This document shows positions 31,048-39,129 of a stretch of DNA of 43,890 nt, in pieces. Each line of letters starts with the position of its first letter. The first letter of the stretch is position 1. The notes beneath the pieces were generated by a model, which saw only the letters and a program-made list of their open reading frames with translations, was not told where the DNA came from and did no database searches. Made by a program: the position numbers and the translations under genes. Source of the stretch: Gracilaria vermiculophylla (lineage: Eukaryota > Rhodophyta > Florideophyceae > Gracilariales > Gracilariaceae); contig JAHNZQ020000004.1 of the NCBI GenBank assembly GCA_019155205.2, positions 4,168,758-4,212,647 on the forward strand, in the 5' to 3' direction.

Positions 31048-31170
31048 CGCCACCGCCGCCGCCGCCGCCGCCGCCGACGCACGCGCGCGCGCCGCTGCCG
31101 CCGCCGCCGCCGCCGCTGAGGCGCGCGCGCGCGCGCCGCCGCCGCCGCCGCGCCTGCGCTCCGCCGCAAA
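31048..31170. repeat. (GCC)n tracts alternating with CG runs
   Basis: Three blocks of GCC triplets (about 31048-31075, 31093-31116 and 31136-31152) are separated by ACGCGCG- and GAGGCGCGCG-type alternating runs. The block pattern suggests local duplication of a mixed CG-plus-GCC unit. Confidence 0.7.
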
Positions 31171-31371
31171 TTTTGTGGGGCGCGCCGCCGCCAGATCGCC
31201 CGCGTGGCGCCGCAGCCGCCGCCGGCACTTGCGCCGCCGCTGGCCGCGCCGCCGCGGCCGCCGTCGCCTCTGTCGCGCCGCGCGCCGCCTCGGCCAGCAG
31301 CCGCCCTGCGCGGCGGCGACCGCCGCTCGCGCCGCCGCCGCGCGGCGCCGCGCGCGGCGATGGCTGCCGCG

Positions 31372-31372
31372 C

Positions 31373-31413
<41 letters not shown>
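31372..31413. repeat. (GCC)n microsatellite
   Basis: A run of about 14 GCC triplets, the longest pure one in the window. Confidence 0.85.
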
Positions 31414-31414
<1 letters not shown>

Positions 31415-31727
31415 GCGCGCCAGCCGTGACAGGCGCGCGCCGCCGCCCGCGTCAACGCAAAACTCTGCACGACAGACAGGCGAGGCGCGGCATAACTCGC
31501 GTGCGCACCCCAAGCCGTCACATTTCACGTGACCACGCCCGCGAGAGCCGCGCCGCCGTCGCCGCTCGCCGCCGCCAGTGCGCGCGCGCGCTCGGCGCCA
31601 CGATGCCGCCCATTGACGCCGCCACGCGCGCCACGCCGCCGCCGCTGCCGCCCAAAACGTTCCCCGCCAATGCGAACGCGCTCGCCGCCGCCGCGCCGTC
31701 GCCCCCCTCCCACTGTCGCCTTGTAGC

Positions 31728-31840
31728 GCCGTCGCGCCGTCGCGCCGTCGCACCCTTCACACGCTCGTGTTTCCGCGTTATCGCGCCGTAGGGTTGTCGC
31801 GCCGTCGCGCCGTCGCGCCGTCGCGCCGTCGCGCCGTCGC
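31728..31840. repeat. 8-bp tandem repeat GCCGTCGC in two arrays
   Basis: Three perfect copies at 31728-31751 and five at 31801-31840. Each array is followed directly by the same CCCTTCACAC, so the unit 'array plus tail' is itself duplicated. Degenerate copies (GTTGTCGC, ATTGTCGC) flank the arrays to about 31880. Confidence 0.85.
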
Positions 31841-32029
31841 GCCCTTCACACACGCAGTCGCATTGTCGCGTTGTCGCGCCAGCGCCGTCATAGTAGCAGC
31901 ACGAATCACGCGCGGTTTAGTGTGTGGTGGCGGCCTGCATCGCGACCCTCATGTGACCTAACTTCTAACGCTAACAGATTGCAACACCCGCCTGCATCGC
32001 GCACGCCATCCAGCCGCGCCGCGCGCCGC

Positions 32030-33382
32030 CTAGAACCCGTCCGCGCCCTCCTCCAGCTCCTCCTCCTCGTTCGACACCTCGGCGTAGTCCTTCTCCAGCA
32101 TGGCCAGGTTCTCGCGCGCCTCCGAGAACTCCCCCTCCTCCATGCCCTCGCCGACAAACCAGTGCACAAACGCCCGCTTCGCGAACATCAGGTCGAACTT
32201 GGCGTTGATGCGCGCAAACACCTCCGCAATCGCTGTAGAGTTGGCAATCGAGCACACCGACCGCTTGGACTCGGCCAGGTCGTCGTCCTTCACCAGAGTC
32301 GGCGGCTGCGAGTTGATACCGATCTTCATGCCGGTGGGCGACCACTCCACAAACTGAATCGACCGCTTGGTCTTGATGGATGCCACCGCCGCGTTCACGT
32401 CGCGCGGGAAGATGTCCTTGCCGCGGTAGTTGAGCGACACCGCAATGTACCGCCCAGAGCGCGGGTCGCACTTGGCGAACGCCGCGTTCGGCTCGAACAC
32501 CGCCGACGTGATCTCCGCAACGCTGGATTCCTCGTGGTGCGCCTTCTCCTTGGCCACAATCGGCGCGTACGCCGAGAGCATAAAGTGAATGCGCGGGTAC
32601 GGCACCAGGTTCGTCTGGAACTCGTTGATGTCCACGTTCAGCGCACCGTCGAAGCGAAGCGACGCAGTGAGCGACGAAACCACCTGCGCAATCAGCCGGT
32701 TCAGGTTGGAGTACGTCGGGCGAGCAATGCTCAACGACCGACGGCAAATGTCGTAGATGGCCTCGTTGTCGAGCACAACGCCCACGTCCAGGTGCTCCAG
32801 AAGTGCATGCGTGGCCAGCACAGAGTTGTACGGCTCCACAACGGAAGTGGACACCTGCGGCGACGGGTACACCGTGAAGCCCAGCTTGGATTTCTTGCCG
32901 TAGTCGCAAGAGATGCGGTCGAGAAGAAGCGACCCGAGCCCCGATCCGGTTCCGCCGCCGACCGACGAGAACACCAGGAAGCCCTGCAGGCCCGAACAGT
33001 TGTCGGCCAGCTTACGGATGCGGTCGAGCGCCACGTCCACAATTTCCTTTCCGGTGGTGTAGTGGCCGCGGGCGTAGTTGTTGGCGGCGTCTTCCTTGCC
33101 CGTGATGAGCTGCTCCGGATGGTACAGCTGGCGGAACTCTCCGTGGCGCACTTCATCAATGACGGTGGGCTCGAGGTCGAGGAAGATGGCGCGCGGGATG
33201 TGCTTGCCTCCGGAGGTCTCAGAGAAGAAGGTGGAGAAGGAGTCGCTTCCGCCCTTCTTCTCCTTCTCGGCGGAGATGGCTCCGTCCGGAGTGATACCGT
33301 GCTCCTGGCAGTACAGCTCCCAACAGGAGTTGGCCACCTGGACGCCGGCCTGACCGATGTGAAGAGAAATGATTTCACGCAT
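32030..33382 (-). CDS. alpha-tubulin
   Basis: Alpha-tubulin is the minus-end-facing, GTP-binding subunit of the microtubule dimer. The 450-residue, intronless product has the alpha start [13 protein letters not shown], the acetylatable Lys at residue 40, [32 protein letters not shown], the tubulin signature GGGTGSG at 142-148 and the catalytic Glu at 254 ([17 protein letters not shown]). Glu254 triggers hydrolysis of beta-tubulin GTP, and together with [13 protein letters not shown] it separates alpha from beta. The tail is acidic ([13 protein letters not shown]) and ends in Phe rather than the Tyr used in the detyrosination cycle. Some core positions are unusual (VEWSPT for VEWCPT). The start is the ATG at 33382. 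Confidence 0.97.
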   Translation of the reverse strand: MREIISLHIGQAGVQVANSCWELYCQEHGITPDGAISAEKEKKGGSDSFSTFFSETSGGKHIPRAIFLDLEPTVIDEVRHGEFRQLYHPEQLITGKEDAANNYARGHYTTGKEIVDVALDRIRKLADNCSGLQGFLVFSSVGGGTGSGLGSLLLDRISCDYGKKSKLGFTVYPSPQVSTSVVEPYNSVLATHALLEHLDVGVVLDNEAIYDICRRSLSIARPTYSNLNRLIAQVVSSLTASLRFDGALNVDINEFQTNLVPYPRIHFMLSAYAPIVAKEKAHHEESSVAEITSAVFEPNAAFAKCDPRSGRYIAVSLNYRGKDIFPRDVNAAVASIKTKRSIQFVEWSPTGMKIGINSQPPTLVKDDDLAESKRSVCSIANSTAIAEVFARINAKFDLMFAKRAFVHWFVGEGMEEGEFSEARENLAMLEKDYAEVSNEEEELEEGADGF

Positions 33383-34202
33383 GGCGGGTTCGGGAGTAGA
33401 AAGCGTAAATGAAAAGGGAGCGGGGAGTTTTGAGGAAGGAGTTCAACAAGAAATGCTTCAAGGAGCACTCGTCAAACTGCAGACCGTGTGTGTGATGGGG
33501 GTGGGCGGGAGGGGGCGGGAAGGAGCGGCAAGGTGCTGGTGGCGGAGTTGCTCAAAAGCGGCGGCGCGGGGCGACCCTCCACGAATAAGAGCGCGCACGC
33601 AGCGCGGGAAACGCGGAGCGCCAAAAACGGGGTTGCGCCAGGGCTAAGCCAGTTCAAAAATTTGGAAATTTTGTATTTGGCGATTTCATTTGAAAAAGGG
33701 GCCGCCGTTTTTGCCCACGTGCTCTGGACACTGTGCGGGGCGGCTGCCCTGCGTTGGGATCACAGAGATGAGGGACGTTGGATCTTTGATCTAATATCTC
33801 ATCGGTTGTGAATTAGATTCAGCAGCATGCGCACTGCCGTCATGACAGGCGCGACGCCCATCTGCGTCTCAGGCGCAGTCAGCATGGATGTGCGTGTGCC
33901 GTGCCCTTGCAGCCACTGCTGATTCGTAAGGCAGCCCACCAAACTCGCCGACCCGCGCGGTGGAACAACAACACCGTTGCAATGCGTTCTTTTCGCCGCG
34001 ACTTAGCTCTCACGAGCCATACACTTCTGTTCTGAAGGCAACAGCTCTGGAGCCAGACGCGTTCAAACCGACATACCTTTGCCTGCCCCCCATTCCGTCA
34101 GCTGGTTACGTCAATCTTGCTGCAAGCACGCAGAGAACGCGTTCAGTGCAGACAAAAACCTTCCAAAAGCACGCGCATTAGCGCTTGTTGCTCGTCGACG
34201 CA
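33383..34202. other. spacer between divergent alpha-tubulin and TRAPPC13
   Basis: These 820 bp hold no convincing gene. The first 250 bp belong to the GC island and have G-rich runs on the plus strand (about 33490-33545). Composition then drops toward the window average near 33.65 kb. It should contain both promoters, but I saw no clear TATA element. Confidence 0.45.
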
Positions 34203-35519
34203 ATGAGGGATGTTTCCCCAGCCAGCGCTGGACCTCACGCATTGACCTTCCGTGTTATGCGACTCACCGTTCCGTTGCCCACCAGAACAAATGCTTTGCC
34301 ATTCACAGCCATTAACACTTCGTCACATGTGTTTGAAAATGCGCCCAAATGGGAGGCAGAAGGTGCGCCGTGCGGAATGGGATTGCTTACTGTCCTGCCA
34401 TCTTCCTTTGGTTCCATTTACGCTTATGAAACCTTTCGTTCCTTCGTTTCTGTGTTCAACCGCTCTCACGACACAGTCGAATCCGTAGCTGTTAATATAA
34501 TGATGCAGACCGCCTCGCAAAAACGCATTCCTTTATACGAAAATCACAAGCCACAGTCGCTCAGGTCGCGCAAGACCATTAACAACGTCGTCAGCATCAC
34601 CCTCACAGAACTCGGAGTGCATGTCCTGGTGTGCACAGCTTCCTACCGAGACAATGGCCAGACAAGGTCTTTGCGCCAGTTCTTTCGTTTCAACGTTCTT
34701 CCTCCTCTGGAGCCTACAGTGAGTGTGGCACCGTTGTACCGCCGCCTTGACGCCGTGCACATAGCGTCTCCACCGATAATGTCGGCCAACTTCCTGCATT
34801 ATCTTGTTGACTTGCGTCTGCTCAACGCCATTCCGATGCCGCTTTACGCTGTCAAGGCCGTTTTTGAGCCAAGAGAGCCGTACTTCGTGCGGGCTTTGAA
34901 AAGAGACGATGAGCAACGATTGCAAACTCTCGATTACATGCTCAAACATGGCCGTCGCGCGATTATAGGGGCCGGCGACGTCACGACTTTCTTGTTTCAT
35001 GTCTATCGGAAGCTTCCCACTGTGGCGTCGTCCAGTCTTTGGGATGGATCACAAGTACAAGTTCCAAAGTATGAATCGATCCCTGAAGACTCCGTGAAGC
35101 AAATGGGAAAGATAACAATAAACTGGCGCACAGCAGCAGGTGAAAACGCGCAAATGGAACAAGGTGTCGAGCTGAGCGATATCCAAGACAGGCAACCAGA
35201 CATCGAGGTTGGATTGTGTGCCGTTCCGCAGGACATTCATGTCCACCAGCCTTTTGTTGTAAGATGTGCAACAAGGAACAACACACAGGTTGAAAAAAGA
35301 TTGTATTTACAGATTCGCCGAGACTTAGTCGGGGACATCGTCCCTGTTGGCGTTAGTGGCGTTTCGCTCGGTGAATTGGCTCCAGGCCGAATCGTTAGAT
35401 GTGGAATAACGATGATAGCCCTTGTTCGCGGCCAGCACACGCTCACGGGCATACGGGTTGTAGATATTGATTCCAAAGTCAGTTACAAAGCAGATGCTCC
35501 GTCCATCACAGTTTTATAA
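34203..35519 (+). CDS. TRAPPC13: TRAPP complex subunit 13 (TRAPPC13)
   Basis: TRAPPC13 is a peripheral subunit of the metazoan-type TRAPPIII tethering complex, an exchange factor for Rab1/Ypt1 in ER-Golgi and autophagy traffic. The 438-residue product matches the family (human about 417) end to end. Landmarks are ALTFRVMRLTVPLP near the start, VLPSSFGSIYAYETFRSFVS, the LQTASQK-like strand, ELGVHVLVCTASY, RQFFRFNVLPPLEP, GKITINWRTAAGENAQ and the C-terminal Ig-like region ending TGIRVVDIDSK. The start is the ATG at 34203. The frame extends upstream only to a TTG. It is intronless. One segment (about 215-250, FEPREPYFVRALKRDDEQ) corresponds to a loop that varies in the family. Confidence 0.92.
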   Translation: MRDVSPASAGPHALTFRVMRLTVPLPTRTNALPFTAINTSSHVFENAPKWEAEGAPCGMGLLTVLPSSFGSIYAYETFRSFVSVFNRSHDTVESVAVNIMMQTASQKRIPLYENHKPQSLRSRKTINNVVSITLTELGVHVLVCTASYRDNGQTRSLRQFFRFNVLPPLEPTVSVAPLYRRLDAVHIASPPIMSANFLHYLVDLRLLNAIPMPLYAVKAVFEPREPYFVRALKRDDEQRLQTLDYMLKHGRRAIIGAGDVTTFLFHVYRKLPTVASSSLWDGSQVQVPKYESIPEDSVKQMGKITINWRTAAGENAQMEQGVELSDIQDRQPDIEVGLCAVPQDIHVHQPFVVRCATRNNTQVEKRLYLQIRRDLVGDIVPVGVSGVSLGELAPGRIVRCGITMIALVRGQHTLTGIRVVDIDSKVSYKADAPSITVL

Positions 35520-35622
35520 CTTTGCAATCAGATGCTGGAATCAACTTGGCCCCGTTCATATCCCTGCTATAAGAGTGCGGGCCATTGATGGAAATCGTAA
35601 CACCAAAACCGTATAATATCCG

Positions 35623-36314
35623 TCATCGTCGCACTCTCGCCAGCATCGAGTCTAGCCCCAACAGCTTAACAGCCCGCACAGCCCATTGGACTCCATATCC
35701 GTAGTCTAATAGGAGAATGGCTCCATACATTACAGCAAAGAGCGCTGTGAGAACCACCAAGACCTGCCCAATAGCAGTACACACAAAAATATTTGCGTCA
35801 GATTCTAAAACCATAACATTGAAGGAATATGCGAACTTACGTAGACAGCGACTCCTATTCTGGAAAAGTCATGGAAAGCAAAAAACATCACCTTGATGAC
35901 GTCTCCCGTAAACATGAGCCAGCAAAAGATGCGAAAATATTTCGAGTTGATGCCCTCTCTACCACACTGGTACAAAGCTAGAGTTACAGTCCAATGAGCC
36001 CAGTTGTTGGGGAACACAAACAACATGGAGATGATCTCACGGTAAACGAGACGATCAATGATGGCAAGTAGCAATAAAGCAGAGGCAATCAACATGACTG
36101 CAAGCTGCACAGTGGCAACGGGCGACAGACTTGGAGCTTGTTCAGGGACATGGTTGCGTATGTATGGAACCGCTATCCAAGCAGCTACCTTGATAAAAGT
36201 TTCCAGCCACCCGAGCATCGGCCATCGGTTCAACCACCATCCATTTGAAGAGAAGACAGAGTACTTCCTGGCAGGACGGTATTCCGGAATGAACTCCGAA
36301 GGAACAAGAACCAT
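35623..36314 (-). CDS. unrecognised four-helix membrane protein, two exons
   Basis: Exons on the minus strand are 36314-35841 and 35763-35623, giving 204 residues. The 77-bp intron has a GTAAGT donor and a CAG acceptor. The junction is in phase and joins RIGVAVY to VLVVLTALFAVMYGAILLL, completing a membrane helix, which supports it. About four hydrophobic segments are visible (near 40-55, 72-92, 130-150, 153-175). Tryptophans are frequent before the first one (NGWWLNRWPMLGWLETF). I recognise no family. The start is the ATG at 36314 (MVLVPSEFIPEYRPARKY), but an upstream exon is possible because the frame stays open to 36329. It converges on TRAPPC13 with 103 bp between stops. Confidence 0.65.
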
Positions 36315-36325
36315 ACTTTCTCTGA

Positions 36326-36556
36326 TCAATGTGAAGAAGGTGGAACCGTGAGATTTCTGCTTCGAAGGATCTCCTGTAAAGCGCGCTCGATATGAGTTTT
36401 GATTTCTGAATTCAGCTTGTGCCGCGACAAAGAGTGGACGAATACAAGTTCATCTGAGAAGATCGCCAAAAGTATAATGCGTTCATAGGCTACAAAGGAT
36501 AGGACGTTTCGAACACGATGTGCGACAATCTGCATGCTGTGGACTTCCTCATCCAT
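36326..36556 (-). CDS. small ORF or upstream exon, unidentified
   Basis: This 76-residue frame starts with an ATG and has balanced, helical-looking sequence (VRNVLSFVAYERIILLAIF, LNSEIKTHIERALQEILR). It ends 11 bp upstream of the start of the membrane protein at 35623-36314 but is in a different frame. It could be a separate small protein, a leader cistron or a first exon spliced to the membrane protein. I could not find a clean donor-acceptor pair that joins them. Confidence 0.35.
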   Translation of the reverse strand: MDEEVHSMQIVAHRVRNVLSFVAYERIILLAIFSDELVFVHSLSRHKLNSEIKTHIERALQEILRSRNLTVPPSSH

Positions 36557-37654
36557 TCACTGGCAGATCGCGTAAACTGTGTTTGAACTTCAAAATCTCG
36601 TTTCCTGGATAATTATTGGTCCGATCACTATGTAACAGGTCTTCGGTATCCAGATTTTAACTCGAAATGTGGAGAACAATGGTGATATAATTACAGATCG
36701 GTGCGCGCAATGGAAGAAGAAAAGTGCATAATAGCAGAGTTTAAGGGCATTTCAGGGAATATAAAACCAAAAAAAGAACAACTTGAGGCACCTCTGGGTG
36801 TTCAGAATTACAGACGTCCCTTCTTTTTAAAGGGCATAATTTTCAAAGCATTTCTCATGGCAACATACGCAATGTCGCAAGCAAGGAGTTTACACCAGCA
36901 CAAACCTCATTCATTGCCCGTGTACGGGGATTACAGAAAGAATTCCGTGTAAGTCGTGTACAGTATTTTTAGAAAGAACTGTGTAGCTCGTGTACATGCA
37001 TAGAAACACGAAGACTAATATTTATAATATGATTTCTGTAGACTGAATGCGTTTTTTATCGTAATGTCCAGGAACCGAATTCGACCTTGATGCAGGAAAG
37101 GGTACGGCTCAGCTGAACAACGCACTCTTCGAGTTCATTGATACCATTGTGCCGCAGACCGTTTTCATCGCACTCATATTTATTCTGGAACAGGTTCTTC
37201 ATGAGACTGGCCATGTATCCTGCCCTGCAAAGCGTCGTAGACACCAGTTGAGAAGAGTTGTGATTGATGCGTGCCTTCTCTGAATATTGAACAACCACAT
37301 GGCGGCAAGCCGGAGCGTTCGCCAGATATTTCTGTATACCTCTGTCTCTCAATCTTTTTTAATCGGAACTCCTGGCACCTACCGTCCCCGTGCGAGCGAA
37401 GGGAATGATCATCGACTGTGTTCTTCCTGGTCCATGTCTGAATTTAAAGAACGTGGCAAAATGGTCCCGATGATGGCACATCGTGATTTCAAGCTGGCTC
37501 TTGTTCTTCCTCACAACCAACAACTAACGAACTAAAGAAGTTTTATTGTGCGAAGCTGAAAAGAACTTGATTTGCAGAAAGTGGTTTTTGACCTCGTGCA
37601 CCGCTACAAGCCATTGTCGTGGTGGGCTGGTTTGGGTGTTATGCACGGGCGTGA

Positions 37655-37855
37655 CTACAAAACTCTATCCTGCATCTCACGAGCAATTCCAAATTCTTCA
37701 GCAATGTTCTCAGAAGTTTGCCCCATTTTAAGATAGCAACTAACCGCTCTCGCTTTTCCTCGAATCTTCGGATTCCGTCTAAATTCAGTACTTCTCATAA
37801 ACACCATTCTCATGCTTTCGATGTCGCCTACAAGGGCGATATCATAATACTCGGC
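37655..37855 (-). pseudogene. possible helix-turn-helix remnant of a mobile element
   Basis: A 66-codon minus-strand frame contains KARAVSCYLKMGQTSENIAE followed by EFGIARE. This fits the helix-turn-helix pattern of transposase or recombinase DNA-binding domains (basic, A-V-x-x-Y-L-x-M-G-x-T-x-x-x-I-A-x-x-F-G-I). It is bounded by stops and has no partner domain nearby. The element family is not identified. Confidence 0.3.
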
Positions 37856-38367
37856 TTAAAATGCAGCCACAGCGCCAATATTATTTACCGACTTGTGGAA
37901 CTTAGTTGGTTGATGTTCTTAAGAGACACAGAGTCAGAAAGACCAACAATCGTTTCGGCTACTCGAAGCTCGGCTAGGCTTTTTCCCCTCGATGCTGAAC
38001 GCTGCCGCGAACTTTGTGAGAGAAACGGATGGTTTAAACAACGAGAAATCATCCGAGAGATGATAAAAACCTTGATGCCTCTTCTTCACAATAAATAAAC
38101 CTTCAAACTTATTTTGAGCTCAACTCATGAGATCACTCGTAAACATTGGAAAAGTTACGAAGCAAACCTCCAGGCCTGACGTGAACCTGGTTGCACAGTT
38201 TGTGTAGGTTCGATGACTGTTATTGACACATGCGAGAGCCACGTGCCGTGTCATGCACCAAGACGACAGCCAGCAGCTTTGGCGGGGTAATCTTTTTGGC
38301 ATGCACGGCCAGCTTCGTTCAAGGACTTTACATCTTCGGCATGAAAGGAAACTCGCATGAGACGAAA

Positions 38368-38443
38368 CTTGTGTTTGACCCAAGACTTGGGTAGCGCTTC
38401 TCCTACTTGTGTTTGACCCAAGACTTGGGTAGCGCTTCTCCTA
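38368..38443. repeat. perfect 38-bp tandem duplication with internal palindrome
   Basis: Two identical, adjacent 38-bp copies (38368-38405 and 38406-38443). Each contains ACCCAAGACTTGGGT, a 7-bp inverted repeat around one base. Identity of both copies in otherwise decayed DNA implies a recent event. Confidence 0.95.
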
Positions 38444-38445
38444 CT

Positions 38446-38730
38446 TTACGAATTTTGTAGCACACTTGATGCCACACAATGCTTCGAGAAGGTGCACCAT
38501 TGCTGCTTCGAGTGCTGCTCAGAAGTGCGCTTTACACGGTGTTCAATCGACGGATCGTCCTTGGTTGATCTCAAAGCTTGAAGTAATTGAGGGGTGGCCG
38601 AATTGTGTAGCGTCATGCAGGCTCTGTGGGCGCCGATGCTGGTTGTGGACACGAGCTTGGCACGCGCAACACATTCAGATTACCTTATGCGAAAACAGTA
38701 CCATTTGGGACGCTACAGTGCTTCACTGAC
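38446..38730 (-). pseudogene. possible decayed ankyrin-repeat fragment
   Basis: One minus-strand frame reads ARVHNQHRRPQSLHDATQFG followed by HPSI, close to one ankyrin repeat (A-x-V-N-x-x-D-x-x-G-x-T-x-L-H-x-A-x-x-x-G-H-x-x-I). A second, weaker match (LEAAMVHLLEAL) follows after stops. No intact frame remains. It may be a relic of an ankyrin-repeat gene or a chance resemblance. Confidence 0.25.
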
Positions 38731-39129
38731 TGCGACGTTTGCTTTATGTGTTCGAAGCCACCCAACATTTTGCACACCAAAAGCTAAGACACTCGGCTTT
38801 CATGTGACGTATCGAACATCAGTACTGCAGTAAAACGGAAATGAGGTGGACTTTTCTTGCCAAGTTGCAAGTCATATTAATTTTCCGACACATACTTTAA
38901 CATGTTGAACTGTTAGTACGCTTCATGCTGGACCTCATGTTAAGCTTTGACACGCTTTCTATTTTTTTTACGAAATTAATCGTTTTATCATTGTACACCC
39001 ATCACCAAAGAGGTCAACTCCCATCCTCGTTGACCGGATGATTGCGAGAGTAATACAACCATGCCCCATCAAGCACCTTAAACACCACAAAACCTTACCA
39101 TCTCTCGTCAACCCTTTTGAGAAAATCAA

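Larger units (their letters stand above)
30713..32029. other. GC-rich spacer upstream of the STPR-protein gene
   Basis: These 1.3 kb of very GC-rich DNA separate the alpha-tubulin stop from the STPR-protein start. It contains a CG/TG alternating tract, three (GCC)n tracts and an 8-bp tandem array, each listed separately. All six frames stay open for long distances with Arg/Ala-rich translations, so length alone is not evidence of a gene here. Confidence 0.5.
36557..39129. other. gene-poor spacer with faint remnants
   Basis: These 2.6 kb lie between the small ORF and the MPP10 stop. Apart from the tandem duplication and the two weak remnants listed separately, I see only short frames of poor quality. 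The plus-strand frame at 37718-38098 is the longest but lacks an ATG start and overlaps the helix-turn-helix remnant on the other strand. Confidence 0.4.

Noticed and set aside
30709..31753. Overlapping frames of 180-270 codons in several phases
   Set aside because: Same GC-driven openness in the spacer between alpha-tubulin and the STPR-protein gene.
31871..33412. 513-codon plus-strand open frame opposite alpha-tubulin
   Set aside because: It is the antisense of a highly conserved gene in GC-rich DNA, has an Arg/His/Val-rich translation and resembles no protein family.
37718..38098. 126-codon plus-strand frame
   Set aside because: It lacks an ATG at its start, overlaps the HTH-like frame on the other strand and has no recognisable domain.
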